Position numbers and translations under genes: made by a program
In this document: positions 20,708 to 33,134 of the stretch, piece after piece
How the letters are laid out: every line of letters begins with the position of its first letter
Numbering within the stretch: position 1 is the stretch's first letter
Assembly (NCBI GenBank): GCA_024663395.1
Contig: JANFAH010000029.1
Coordinates: 124,001 to 188,000 of the forward strand
Direction of reading: 5' to 3'
Length of the DNA stretch: 64,000 bases
From: Pisolithus tinctorius
Lineage: Eukaryota > Basidiomycota > Agaricomycetes > Boletales > Pisolithaceae
The notes under the pieces: model-generated
Databases searched by the model: none
Told to the model about the DNA's origin: nothing
The model's input: only the letters and a program-made list of their open reading frames with translations

Positions 20708-23700
20708 TCAGCTGTCGAAAGCCTCAACATCATCATCAGTGGGGTCATCCTCAGCTTCCTTGAGAAGGTGGTCGAGTTCTTCATCATCCAACCCAGTAAT
20801 GTGAGTCACAGTTGTGTGGGTGGTAGGGAAGTGAGCAGAATGCAGCAAAGCGGAGTTTGGAGATGGAGCCATCCAACTCAGCCAGCAGTTATGAGCCCCC
20901 AGTGGTCTGACGAAGGACAACCATGGGACCAGTGTACCATGGCTTTGTCTTCTGGTTCAGTTCTTTCTCTATGTGGGAGTTGCAAACAAGCATGAGGGTG
21001 CCGGGAGCAAAGTTATGGTCTTTAATGCGATGCTGAAAGGCGGTTTTGAACTGCTGGATAGACTGAAAGCATGCATGGAGGACATTGCCATGGACCTGGT
21101 CTAAGTCAACCTGACGCTTCTGTAACTGGTGTGCTCGCCAAGCAATCAGGTCTGTGGTAGTCAGCGGTGTTGCATCATCATGGGATAGGGGTAAGAGGAA
21201 GGTAGCTTCAACAAGGTCAAACAGGAACAGCGGTTCGACACCATGTACCATGAAGTAAGGGGATAAACCTGCGGATTTCAAGATGGTGACCTGCTCAGCC
21301 CAGAACATGGAGTGCGCAATGGAGTGCCAGCGGCAGTCATCGTTCCCACAGCTCTTCATGATAGCCTCGTGAACATCATAGTGGTGATGCTCTACAATGT
21401 CGTTAGCCTGAGAGTTGTAAGGGGAGATACAGATGTGACAGATATGATATTGCATGGCTAAGGCATCTAAGGCTTGGATGAACGTGGGACCATTGTCAGT
21501 GACAATCTCGGTGAGCGGACCCCAGTGGCATAGAATGTCTTCGAAGATAAAGGACGCAAGCGTGGTACTATTTTCTGCACGCAACATGTGCCATTCAGGA
21601 TATGAGGTGAGTGCACAATGAGCCTGTACTATGTAGCAGTAGCCACCAGCTTTGGGCATCAGCATTGTGTCAATGTGAGCTTTATGAAACAGGCCACCTA
21701 TCATGGGTACAGTGGGGGGGATATGAAGCTTCTGCATCTGGCAGATCTGGCATTCATGACAAGTGCAGACATACCACTTCACATCCTCGACAAGAAGAGG
21801 CCACCAGAAGCGAAGGAGAAGGCACGTGTGGACCGTGAAGACACCCTTGTGTCCAAGGTCATCATGCACTTCTTTGATGAGACAATACCACTTGGATTTG
21901 TCGACAACTAGCTGGTGCCATCCGTGCGGTTCTCTATGCCATAGATTTCCATCTAGGAGGAAGAAGCAGCTAGCCAAATTGAAGAAAGATGAGTACTGCA
22001 CATCAGTAAGGTCAGGTGGTTGCTCGTGGGTTGCGAGGAATGCACGGATCATTTCTACCTTCGCTTTGTGTGCCTGAGCATTTGCGGACCACAGAATGGC
22101 AGGGTCGTCAGGGGTATTGGAAGGGTTATTAGCATCAGCAGTTGCAGAGAATGTGAGATAGAAGGATGCAGGCAGCAGGAGGCTCACCCGATGGTAAGTA
22201 GGTGGCAGTAGGGAATGGTGATCTTGATTGGAAAGTGACATAGGAGGCGGGCAGTCATTGACAACCTGTGTAGAGAAAGAGTAAAAACAGTCCAGCCAAT
22301 CCTCGTGGTCGTCATCCTCAGGTGGGTCAAGCTCCGACCACAGATGGCAGGACAAGCCATCAGGGCTGGCATGCCTGTCTGCGGGGACATGCATGAGTTT
22401 GAACGAGAAGAGGAGGACTCCAGCAATCCAGCGATTGATCGTCGCATGAGGCTGCAGATCTGGGTTATTTATCATGCCCTTAATATACTTTGCACCTACC
22501 TCAACAGTGAAGTTAGTGAGACCGAAGATGTATATGTGTACTGCGCGCAACGCATGGAAGAGACCATACAACTCAAGTTTGGCCTGGGAGTAGCAGCTTT
22601 CCACTTTGTTGAGGGTGATGGATCCAAAGTGACTTGGGTGCCACCTGCCATCTTCGCTGAGCTGGTAGAGGATATAGCCAACTGCGATGACTGAGGTGTT
22701 GACTGCTAGAATTACTTCGTGACCACACTCATAGTCAATTCTTCAGAGTGCAGGGGACTTTACAATTTCATCCTTGAGTCATTGCATGGCAGCACATTGC
22801 GGTTCATCCCATGTGAATGGTACGTCCTTCCGCGTGAGTGTGACTAGTGGCCGCACAATCTTGGCAAAGTCTTTGATGAAGATGCATAGCACACTGCAGA
22901 CACCGAGGAAACTGCGAACCTGTGTCAGGTTGCGACACTTGGGCCAGTCATGGATCTTCTGCACTTTGCTTTCTTCAGGAATGCGACCTTCAAAGGTGCA
23001 CTTGTGGCCAATGATCACAGCGGACGGAGCAGCTAGCATGAACTTCTTTGCTGAGATGGTGGCTCCGATGTTCTGCAAATGCTGAAGGATACAGTTAACA
23101 ACTATACAGTGGTTCCAGATAAACCTCCAAATCCCAGGATTCTCCAGGATAGTCTCATAGGACCCGTCTGCGTGCTGATAGCGGGTGGTCTCGGATTTTA
23201 CAGGGACGTCATCTATGAAGGGCAAGGTATGATGCAGGATCTCATCCTGGAGAACAAATGCAGTATCTCCCTGGTATACCTGTACCACGTTCGCATGACC
23301 TTGCGGCAGAGTAGTAAGCCAATGTGGTCCAAGGGGGGTACCAAAGGTGGTGAGGTCACAGGAATCGACATGAAGTGTGCGCTGGTCATACCTGGAGTAG
23401 AGGTCCATCATCGCATACACCGCATATCCAGCAAAGGATTCTGCGAGGTGTTCTACAAAGGGCGGAATGGATGCATCACAGATGGTCACTGCATTCAGGG
23501 GCTGTAAGTCATGCACAAGGTGAAGAGACTTTCCATCTTTCTTTACTATGCAGAACCAGTGAGAGCAGTAAGCCACTGTAGAAGGTTCATACATGCCAGA
23601 CTTGATGCGATCTTTAATCATGTCTATGACTTGGGCATGTATTGTGTTCGGGATAGGGATATTGCATTGGACCCAAGGCATGTGCAGAATCGTAGGAATC

Positions 23701-24296
23701 TTTACTGGTGGAAAATAGCATTCATCTAGGTGTCCGCACTCTGTAATGTCCCAAGCAAATGCGAGCTCATGGACTGAAATGAGCCAAGTTATGAGTTTAA
23801 GTTCTTCTGGCCAAAGCCAATCTGCAGGATTGAGGTCAAGTTCCGCGGCCCATTCGGCAGTGAAGCAGATGCCTGGTGCGAAGTCTGGTGGATGGGTTGG
23901 AAGTGGTTGGAGACCAGCGAGCGGGTCGTCAGGCAGGCTGTGCACAATGCAGTATTCTTCTGTCATTGGGGCAGGTACTGTCTGAACCTTCTTGGCAACT
24001 GGCTTGTAAACGAGAGTGTGAACTGCAGGATCTAGATGATAAACGCTGCCAAGTGCAGCTATAGCAGAGGGGTTTAGTATTGTCTGAGTGGAAGAGAGGA
24101 AAGCGAAGGCAGGCGAGGGTATTCCAGTGGGTATGTTCCATGGTACAGTGTGAGTCAAAGTGAGGTTCAGGGGTGGAAACCAACCAAAACCAACACAAAA
24201 GACAAAAAGAGCGAGTGGTGGGGTGCCTATGTGGTACCTAGATGGTAGAACCTTTGATTTGGGAGGGTTTTTGCGAACTACAACACTCAAAGACAA
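20708..24296 (-). pseudogene. pol: Element C Pol: RT, RNase H, integrase
   Basis: A pol of a Ty3-like family that I recognise as common in mushroom genomes. One frame runs from 24296 to 20889. It is broken by two TGA codons near 22778 and 22737 between the RT tail and RNase H, then by a stop and frameshift after RQTTGGS. An acidic C-terminal tail ends at 20708. RT has a fingers segment (WFCIVKKDGKSLHLVHDLQP) and active site PFIDDVPVKS. RNase H keeps ILAVNTSVIAVG and QAKLELYGL. Integrase has HHCC ending CHECQIC and the triad AHIDTML, VTDNGPTF and NDIVEHHH. No gag or protease precedes it. Many residues differ from the family, so it is old. Confidence 0.85.
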
Positions 24297-24940
24297 GTGC
24301 TGAGGGTTGGGGGTGCTCCTGATGAAGAGGGAGCAAGAATGCGATAGATTGCAATGGGGTAGGCTGCTGTCAGCCTACAGAAGGATGGATGGTGACTTAA
24401 TTCAATGTCCTGAGCTGCACTGAGCTCAGGGAGGACTTGGAGCAAAGTAGATTGATGATAGATGGTAATAAGTGAAGTAGACAATAGCTAGACCCTTAAT
24501 AAAGTCTCAACTATCAAAGCTGATGAATGATTTACTGAGAGATGATAAAATGCAAGCAAGAGGGGCTCTCTGACATCTCTTTTTTTGCTATCTAAGTACA
24601 GTGATTTATATACAGTACAGGGGTGTTGCCTATGGAAAACAAGGTGCAAACACTTGGTAAGTGATTGGTAACTGGTGAGTAAGGAATGTAAGCGATGGGT
24701 AATTGTCTTAGGAAGCATTGGTAAGCATTGGTAAGGATAAGTAAGCCAAAAGGCAAAGAATCAGTAAGCAAGGTCAAAAGATTGGTAAGTATTGGCAATA
24801 AGTGAGTCAAAGACAGTCAGAATGTCAAAGTATGAGTCAAGTAATGTCAGGAACTGGGAAAGCGCACTAGAATCACATTAGGGGGAGGCTGTGCATGTCA
24901 CATCTCGAAGAGATCTCCTTTGGGCCAAAGTGGGATGACA
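24297..24940 (-). repeat. Candidate 5' LTR of element C with TTACCAAT repeats
   Basis: No gene is seen. Read on the minus strand, about ten degenerate copies of CTTACC/TTACCAAT lie between 24840 and 24650, followed by CTGTATATAAATCAC as TATA box (near 24610). The P1 LTR has the same design, with TTACCAAT motifs upstream of TATATAAA. The end next to pol could not be fixed. Confidence 0.4.
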
Positions 24941-26148
24941 GAGAGGCAGTGCTGATCTGATGCTGATATAGTACATCCAAAAGCAGACAGGGTGAGTCAG
25001 ATGTCAACAGGGGTCAAGCTTTGGGGGTCTGTGGGGTGACAGGAGCATGGGGGATCGCAACCTTCCCCCCCAAACCATCCTCTCAGTGAAGCAAATAGAT
25101 ACTTCATGAATAAGGCTTTGTTGGAGGAGAGGATGAAGGGGGAGCATCTTCTGCTGTATCTTGCAACAAGGAGGCAAGATGTGCATCATACTCGTCATGG
25201 ATGCGATCAGGGAGAGTGGAGAACAGTAGATTATACTGTAGCTGTCGCAATTTTGGGAGAATGATGGATGAGACTGGTATGAAGATGTTGCAGGGAGCAG
25301 GGAGGAAGGATCCATATGCTTCTTGGACTGGAGGGACTGAAACGACCACATAAGACCTTTCCAAATGAATGACAGACCTGAGGCGACCAAAGAATGTCCT
25401 CCTAGAGGTCATACTGACAAGAAGAACACGCTGTCCAAGCTGGATGGGCTGGGAGGGGGCAGATGAGGATGGGATGTACCAGGATGCTTCAGGACAAAAG
25501 CTGGTAGGAACTCCTGGTCGATATACGTAGCCATGGTCCCTAGCAAAGGGGACAAGTGAAATGATTGATGTGGAGGTGGCCATATCAGAAGAATTAGCAA
25601 AATGAGCATCTTTTGAGGGAGTGCTGTAGAGATGTGTGGGGTGCACAGATCCTTTCCAATTTTGGAAGGTAGGATCGCATGGCTGAGCACTACAAGTGAG
25701 TGTGGGAATGGTTTCGGTATCTGCAGAAATGACAGAGATATGTTGAAAACCGGAATGCCATACATGGGTGCTTAAGATTTTTTAACCAGCACTTAACTTG
25801 CTTTCTCCTTTTCTTTTCCTTGGCATTGATGACTTGTTCTTGTGCGAGGGATGACTGCTGGCATCTCTGGCTGTCCTTCCTCGCATGAGGGCTATGGTCT
25901 TCATCTCCATTCGTCAGCTATGTCCATGTCCACCTCACCAAACACCTTTGGTGTGTGACAGCGGTCCATCCTCTGAGGGGTCATGTGACTACCTTCGCAG
26001 TCAGGTACTCCGCAGTGCACTCACTGCATGGTCCAGCACCTGGACTATTTCCTTTTCTGGATGTTCTGTGTTACCCATTTGTATGTCCTCTGTCTACCCT
26101 TCATTTGTCATCCAGGAAATTTTACTTGAAAATTTATGAGTCTCCGTA
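24941..26148. other. Unassigned stretch with one unrecognised open frame
   Basis: The longest open frame is 25646-25104 on the minus strand (180 codons, Ser/Pro-rich, ending SSSPPTKPYS). I recognise no domain in it. It may be a remnant of element C gag or another relic. The remainder is C/T-rich with no clear gene. Confidence 0.3.
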
Positions 26149-26516
26149 TGTCAGTTCCAATTCTGGTTACTGTACTGCCATAGTAGTATAAAAGCATGTA
26201 TTATACTCCACCATTCCTCAGTATGAATATCAACTTAGTTCCTACTCCTTCTGTCTCTGACTTCTGCCTGTTGGAGTTACCTCCGACTCTCCGTCTATAC
26301 TCTCCCTCTGAAATACGAGGGCTGAGATCATGCAAGGGGGTAGTGCATGAGCTAAACCTGATGCCCTCACTCTGCTCCGCCTCTGTCTCAGCGGACTTCG
26401 TTCCTGCCACCACTCCGCTAGTCAGAGTTCTGTTCCTGTGTGTCGGACTTGCTCCCAGACCCTCCTCTAGACCTTATATAGCATCAGAGTTTGTCGGAGT
26501 AGGCCCGGACTTGACA
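26149..26516 (+). repeat. LTR-like block 5' of the LINE
   Basis: The block begins TGTCAG, has TATA-like GTATAAAAG near 26187 and CCTTATATAGC near 26475, and ends CCCGGACTTGACA. That end resembles the P1-family LTR end. No matching target duplication or second copy was found. Base composition changes sharply at 26517, where A-rich LINE coding sequence begins. Confidence 0.35.
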
Positions 26517-29500
26517 ACAACCAACAACAAGATAACGCCCTGAACAACCTATGCATCTGGCAACAAAATCTTAATAACTCCCATATAGCCCTACACTCAC
26601 TTATTAACAGCCAAGCCGCAGACGACTGGGACATAATAGCCCTGCAGGAACCCCCCATTGACAAAATCGGTAACACAAGAGCAAATACACAATGGAGAGT
26701 AGTATACCCATCATCAAAGCTAAACCAAGGCGAAAAACACAGAGCAGTAACTCTAGTTAACGCAAAGATAAGCACTAACATATGGGAACAGATCGCCTTC
26801 CCGTCAGCCAATGTAGTAGTAACAAAGCTGAGAACCACAAAAGGGACGTACATGCTGTTCAACATATACAATGACTGTAAACATGACCGAATGATCGACA
26901 AACTGGGGACATACCTAGCGACCAACATAAGAATAGCATGACCAACAGTGAATGATGGGATGATGTGGCTAGGAGACTTCAACAGGCACCATCCCATGTG
27001 GGATGAGGAGCAAAACCATCACCTGTTCACAGCGACAGCACTCACATCAGCGCAGAAATTGCTTGACCTGGTATTGGACTACGGTATGATACAAACCCTC
27101 CCCAGAGGGACACTGACCCTCCAATCCCCCCCAACGGGAAACTGGACATGCCCAGACAACGTTTTTTGCACAGAGTCGATGCTGGAAGGCCTGACCAACT
27201 GCGACACTAGCCTGGAAAACCGCAGCCCCAACACTGACCAGCTCCCTGTGCTAACACAGTTAGACATAGGACTCACACCAATGGAATCGACCCCCTTCTA
27301 CAACTTCCGGGAGGTCAACTGGAAGAAATTCAACAAGACGCTCCAGGCCGAGTTAGCAAGGATAGGACCACCAGTGGTAATACCTAACGAAAGAGATTTC
27401 CAAAGGATGGTGGGGGGCGTCGAAACAGTGCTACACAGAACATTGGAAAAGGAGGTCCCAAGGACGTGCCCTCACCCACACAAAAAATGCTGGTGGACGA
27501 GGGAACTGACTATGCTACACAACAACATGAAAATGCTAAGTAAAGCCTCCTATGTTTTCTGGGCAATCTGTGATCACCCCAGTCACAGACTACACAAGGA
27601 GAAAGCAAAAGATTATGAAAAAGCCATCCACTCAGCCAAAAAGTCTCACTGGAGGGGCTGGCTGGAAGAAGCAAACAACGAAGACCTGTGGATAGCTAAT
27701 GGGTACATATCCAAACCATATGGAGATGGCAGTAAGGCCCACATACCAACACTCAGAAAGATCGACGACAAGGGTGTAGCCACCACGGTCAGCTCAAACG
27801 AAGGCAAAAGTGAAGTATTCATGCAAGCACTCTTCCCTCCCCCCCCTCCCCACTTGTCAGTCCCACAGAACTATGACTACCCCCAGCCAGCAGCCCGTTG
27901 GTCTACCATCACACAGGACCAACTACAACGCACGATCAAGAACCTCAGCCCCTACAAGGCCCCAGGACCAGATGGGATAGCCAATGTTGTATTCCAGAAG
28001 TCCCCCATCCTTTCCAAATACCTAGTACATCTCTTCAATGCAGCAATAACACTACAAACATATTACGGCCTGTGGAGGGAATCCATAATGGTAATCCTAT
28101 GCAAGCCAGGCAAAGCAGACTATACAACACCTAAAGCCTATTGCCCAATAGCATTGCTCAACACCACTGCAAAACTACTGTCAGCCATAGTAGCCAACAA
28201 CATGTTGTTCATACTTGAAAAATACCAACTGCTCCCACCAACACACTTTGGTGGAAGACCGGGACAATCAACCAAAGACTCACTGCTCCTGCTCGAAACC
28301 ACGGTACAGCATGCCTGGCGACAAGGAAAAGTAGCCTCCGCACTATTCTTGGACATAGAAGGAGCCTTCCCAAATGTGGTCACCAACTGCCTGCTGCACA
28401 ACATGAGAAAGAGAGGCTTACCACCGGAGATAGTAAAGTATATGGAAAGATTGCTAATGAACAGAAGAACCAAGATACATTTCGATGACTACAAATCCAA
28501 GTGGTTCAATGTGAAGAACGGCATAGGACAAGGAGATCCACTTTCTATGATACTATATGTCATCTACAGCTCGGACCTAGTAGAAACGGCCAAAGGCAAA
28601 AATGAACTAACACTTGCTTTCATAGACAACACCGCTCTCATCGCCATAGGAAAAACGTTCGAAGAGACTCACGCAACACTAAAAAGCATGATGGAACACA
28701 AAGATGGAGCCTATGTGTGGTCCGAAAGTCACAACTCCTGCTTCGAAACCAGCAAGTTCGCCCTCATGCTTCACACTCAGTAGAAACAAACCCAGACCAC
28801 TGCTAATGCTAAGAGGTTCTACCATAAATCCAACATGTACTCACAAGTTCTTAGGTGTAATACTGGACCAGGAACTAAGGTGGAAGGCACAGGCGGCCCA
28901 AGCAATAGCCAAGGGAACGAAACAAGCCCTGCTCCTGAGAAGACTGTCGTCAACCTCCTGGGGAATCCCCACAAAACTCATGCGCCAACTCTACCAAGCA
29001 GTAGTAGTCCTGAAAGTAATGTACGCCGCTCCAGTATGGCTCCAACCAGCCTACTCTGGAGACCACTCCTCCTATTTGAGAGGATCGAAAGGCATAGCAA
29101 AACGTATCACAATGATCCAAAGAACAGCAGTGCTGGTGGTAACAGGAGCCATAAGAACTACACCTACTGACGCCCTACTAGCACATGCCAACATACCGCC
29201 AGCGACCCTACTCATTCAACACACATTGTATAAAACCGCCCTCTGCCTATCAACATTACCAGACACGCACCCTCTTCACTCACACATCAAAAGAACAGAA
29301 AAAAGAAATGTTAAACACCACAGAACCACGCTCCACCAACTAATCCACGACCTAGAAATCTCTCCAGGCTCAATTGAGATGATCCACCCATGCCCAATAC
29401 CACCAAGCGCATGCCCATCACACTCAACTGTCATCACTCCCAGCAAAAAAGATGCAATAAGAGACTTCACACAGACAAATGACCAAATGCTGATATTCAC

Positions 29501-30937
29501 AGACAGATCAAGCATGGAAGGAGGAACAGGAGCAGCAGCCGTTCTATACATCAACTTCAAGCATGTCGTCACACTGCATCACCACTTAGGCTGGGCGTCG
29601 GAACACACAGTGTTTGAAGCAGAAGCAGTAGCGCTCCTTCTAGCGGCACACTTACTAGCCACCAGAGACGAGGTCACATACCCGGCCTCGGTGCTCATAG
29701 ACAATCAGGCAGTCATCAGATCCAGTGAGCGCCCCTCAGCTAAACCAGGACACCACCTACTGTTACAGTTCAGATCGATGATCCACAAAACCCACAATGA
29801 AGAACGTCTACCAAGAGAGAGCATCATGCTCTGATGGATAGCTGGACACATGGAAGTGGAGGGAAATGAGCTAGCAGATAGAGAAGCAAAACTCGCAGCA
29901 AAAAGAGCAGAAACCACAAGCCCACCAGGAGACCTACCACCATTCCTAAACAAGCGACTCCCCATCAGCGTCTCCACCCTTAAACAATACCATGCTGCGA
30001 GACTAAAAGTGCTATGGAAGAAAGAATGGCAAAAATCCCCTTGCCATGACCGCATATCCACGATAGACCCCCTACTCCCAGGAGTTTCATACACAAAACT
30101 AGTCGCCTCGCTGTCATAGTCGTGTCCCGACCCCGGCCGGACTCGGCCTCGCACTCACTCAGTCCGGCCTCGGCCTCGCCTGTCCCGCATCTCCAGTTGG
30201 TCTAGCGCGGTAGACACTGCTTTGCAGTGTCTGTCACTTCGGTTAAGTCCTGTCCCCGGTCCTGTCCCCGGTCCACCTGTCCCGGTCTCCGTTACCTTAG
30301 TCATACGTTACTAATACTCGTCTTACCAATCCTCTTAGCAATCCTTGCGAGACCGGCATTACCGGTCTCCGTACTATAGCTACTTCTGGTATATAAACTC
30401 GTAGTTACTCGGCCTGTACTCCCTAGTCTGAAATCAACTAAGTATCTCCTGATAACCCCGCCTCGGCCTCGGACTCGGACTGAGACCCACGCAAGGGAAT
30501 AGCGCTGTATCTCCAGTCGCTAAGTCCAAACAGTCCAAACATCTGCATCCTCGACTTCACCCCTGACCCCGACCCCTCGGCTTCGCGCCCGCTTCGGTCT
30601 CCGGTCCGGACTCAACCCGGACAATCCTCGTACTTGACACTCGCTACCCAAGAGACAGGCCAGACTGTACATACAACTACGAACAGGACACATACCACTC
30701 AACAAACATCTGCACTGTTTTAAACAAAGCAACACTCCCATGTGTCTGCAGTGCGGGGAGACCACTCCTGAGGATGTACATCATTTCCTTTTCCAGTGCC
30801 CCAGATATGACAGAGAGTGACACGTACTCCGCAATGCACTGGGAAGAGACGCCACATCACTATCCTACATCCTCTCCAATGCGGCAGCACAGTCACACCT
30901 GTTCAAGTACATTTCAGCTACAAAAAGACTACCATGA
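26517..30937 (+). pseudogene. LINE ORF2: endonuclease, reverse transcriptase, RNase H, Cys/His motif
   Basis: ORF2 nicks DNA and copies the element RNA. The APE-type endonuclease (26517 to about 27270) shows IIALQEPPI and LGDFNRHHPMWD. The usual SDH end motif reads NTDQLPVL, lacking the His. RT (about 27900-28780) shows YKAPGPDG, FLDIEGAFPNV and GIGQGDPLS, but the active box reads LAFIDNTALIA with Asn for the second Asp. RNase H (about 29490-29900) keeps IFTDRS, VFEAEAVAL, VLIDNQAV and NELADREAK. After the solo LTR, the C terminus has CLQCGETTPEDVHHFLFQC. TGA stops lie at 26939, 29833 and 30818, with a frameshift near 28770. Final TGA 30935-30937. Inactive. Confidence 0.85.
30112..30639 (+). 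repeat. Solo LTR of the P1 family
   Basis: This 528-bp TG...CA repeat (start TGTCATAGTC, end GTACTTGACA) closely matches the P1 LTRs. It has a small internal duplication of CCTGTCCCCGGT. Perfect 5-bp target duplications CTCGC flank it at 30107-30111 and 30640-30644. Removing one CTCGC and the LTR restores the LINE reading frame at Ser-Leu-Pro. A solo LTR arises by recombination between the two LTRs of a full element. Confidence 0.95.
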
Positions 30938-31383
30938 CAAACACCAGGACCAGAACGCTCGTCAGCAGACCAAACATGTACTCAGCATAAACACCACCTG
31001 TCTCGACACTCACATCCCCCCTCCCCCCACCCAACCGACACACATGAGATCAGATGTGTTCCTTAAACCAATCACCCCAGCTATAAGCTGTAACCTCCTA
31101 CAAGTGCCTCGACGACCACCAAAAACCCACCTTACCATTGCAGATGCAATCTCAGCACGTCACAGCAGAGTCACCAAAAGGATGCAGAAGAGCATGATGC
31201 CCATGCTCCAGCTAGCCTTAAAAAGCAGCCAGTTATGTGTAGATAGAATTATCACCTGACAGAAGCATTAAACCACCCTTACTCCAAGGCAGAGTGTCTA
31301 AAACGGCTGGCGGGAACAGCAGACTGGTGGAGGGCCAAAGGCCCTGCCACCAGGGCATTCACTCGCTTGTAAGGGAGGGTAGG
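30938..31383 (+). other. LINE 3' untranslated region, 5' portion
   Basis: A-rich sequence following the ORF2 stop, with no supported gene. It ends at GTAGG (31379-31383), the left target-site copy of element B, and resumes after B at 41108. Confidence 0.6.
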
Positions 31384-31671
31384 TGTAATGCCGATAAGAA
31401 GTGCAGTACTTTTAACGGTGGCACAACGAGAAGGATTCTTCAGTCTACTCGGCTTTCCAGACAATGGTGTCTTATTTCGAGGTAGAAAAAGAAGTCCCCG
31501 TACAGTACAATACATGGCCTATTTTATAGGGTAGAGACTTAGGCACGAGATATGTCAGAGTATCTGTACGGGCTAAGTAGGATCAGAGAATAAACAAGAA
31601 AAGTCATAGATCTGTCACAAAGAAACCAACATCTAACCATACGGTCGACAGCATCAGACCGAACCCTTACA
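31384..31671 (-). repeat. Element B 3' LTR
   Basis: The 288-bp LTR reads TGTAAGGG to GGCATTACA on the minus strand. It matches 40815-41102 with only a few differences, which are transitions such as C/T and G/A. Confidence 0.95.
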
Positions 31672-31682
31672 TTCCCCCCTCC
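31672..31682 (-). other. Element B polypurine tract
   Basis: GGAGGGGGGAA on the minus strand directly precedes the 3' LTR. Confidence 0.8.
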
Positions 31683-31721
31683 AGGGTACAAAGTACCCTT
31701 CCTTCGTGAAGTGAGTGCTTA

Positions 31722-32612
31722 CTAAGCAGCACCTCCAGCATTTTCTGCATCGTCGCCCTGTTCCATCGTGTCATCCTCGCCTTCTGCATCAGCCACACCA
31801 TCGTACCCTTCCTCATATCCCTCCTCAAGACCATTGATGGCGACGTCAATGCCTACCAAGTCGACTGTGATGTTAGAGGGGTCGTGAGTCAGATACCCAG
31901 CGGGATCAGTGAGTTCGCCAAAGGGCGGGATTGCATCCAAGGTGGTGGTAGAGGAACTAGCGATGGGAGTAGGCAAGCACGAGCAGGTGCATGTCTGGTG
32001 ACCTCCTCGGAATCTACTCGCCCTAGTGGTCTCCTGTCGCTTACTCGAGTTGGACTTCTCAGCGTGACGATCCTCGAATGTCAAGGAACTAGGGCGGTTG
32101 CCCAGGGGCCCCCTAGTGTGACGATCGTCCTCTCTGCGACCACGGCGATCCTGGTACCCTTGTTGGAATTGCTCACGTTGTTGCTTGAGCTGCTCTGCCG
32201 CATCCCAGAGCATACTATTGAGCATCTCTGTCTCGGCACCGTTAAGTACTTGTCCTCCCTCCCTCTCTTCCTTACTATGCAGGTCCGCATCCATTCCCAA
32301 AACCTCCTTCTTAGTTGGAGCTGGGCCCGTGATGACTATACGAGCGTTATCTCCCGGCTCGTAGTATGCAAAGCGTGACTGTGTGGTAGCATTGTGGTTG
32401 TAGGCCTCTCTAAACTGGAGGTATCCAGCAGGTACATCAAGGGGGTCTCCTGTTTTACGATGCAAGGCTTTATCATATTGGAAGTAGGAGCGAACTTGCT
32501 CACGATGGGCCAGGATGTGATCCTCTGGGTTCCCTGATCTAGGGTCGCCCCAGATGACGAAGAAATCAGGGTTAGCCCACTCAATTGAATTATCTCCATC
32601 AACATCTGACAT
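31722..32612 (-). CDS. Extra sense ORF downstream of element B pol
   Basis: I do not recognise this 296-codon frame. It lies between pol and the 3' LTR on the element's coding strand, the place where env-like genes sit in some Ty3 elements. The protein starts MSDVDGDNSIEWANPDFFVI and has a central Gln/Arg-rich helical stretch (AEQLKQQREQFQQGYQDRRG). It ends very acidic (Glu/Asp/Gly). No signal peptide or membrane span is seen, so it is unlikely to be an envelope. A basic, Arg/His-rich frame (32976-32614) just upstream in another frame could be an earlier exon or a frameshifted N terminus. It is unbroken while pol is full of stops. Confidence 0.5.
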   Translation of the reverse strand: MSDVDGDNSIEWANPDFFVIWGDPRSGNPEDHILAHREQVRSYFQYDKALHRKTGDPLDVPAGYLQFREAYNHNATTQSRFAYYEPGDNARIVITGPAPTKKEVLGMDADLHSKEEREGGQVLNGAETEMLNSMLWDAAEQLKQQREQFQQGYQDRRGRREDDRHTRGPLGNRPSSLTFEDRHAEKSNSSKRQETTRASRFRGGHQTCTCSCLPTPIASSSTTTLDAIPPFGELTDPAGYLTHDPSNITVDLVGIDVAINGLEEGYEEGYDGVADAEGEDDTMEQGDDAENAGGAA

Positions 32613-33134
32613 GTTATCCGCACAGTGTTGTCCTCGTGTCAGGTAAGGGGTGGATAGCTAGATTCTGGAGGTCACTAACGATGTTGAAGAGTGTGTGGTG
32701 GAGTCTCTCTGCAGAGTCAGGGCTTAAGTCCTGCGGTCTCGAGGGTTGGAATATCAAAGGGGGAATATACGACCGACGGTGAGAAGGGTTGTAGCTCCTG
32801 CAACGAGATTGGGTGTGACGCCGATGGTTATTCGAGTTTAGGCATCTATTGCTGAATCTCTGGTGATAGCAACTTGGTGTATGACAGTAGTTGTGGCAGG
32901 TATGGGTTCTGTGCAGGCCAGCATGATGATTAGCACGAGGATTTGCACGACGAAGGTGAATTTGGGGCGAGCACAAGGGTTGACAAGGATGAACACAACG
33001 ATCAGGAAGACGAGTGTGGCGGCGTGGATGAGGTTGAGTGCTGGTGTTGGTGTGGTGGTTTCGAGGTTGTGATGATTTGGCCAGAGGGGGATTCCAGTAC
33101 GTGGGTCGAGTTTTACAATTGGGACAAGGGCGGC

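Larger units (their letters stand above)
18044..24940 (-). mobile_element. Element C: degraded Ty3-like retrotransposon
   Basis: A minus-strand element recognised from a long pol pseudogene (24296-20708), a plus-strand spliced gene downstream of pol (19013-20120) and LTR-like blocks at both ends. Gag and protease are not seen upstream of pol, so the copy is internally deleted. The outer limits are approximate: TGTCATCCC on the minus strand at about 24939 would be a plausible 5' LTR start. The same layout of pol, antisense gene and LTR is found in P1. Confidence 0.55.

Noticed and set aside
26149..26516. Solo LTR inside the LINE, with target duplication
   Set aside because: The LTR-like block has no matching flanking repeat, and sequence left of it is not LINE-like, so it is listed only as LTR-like.
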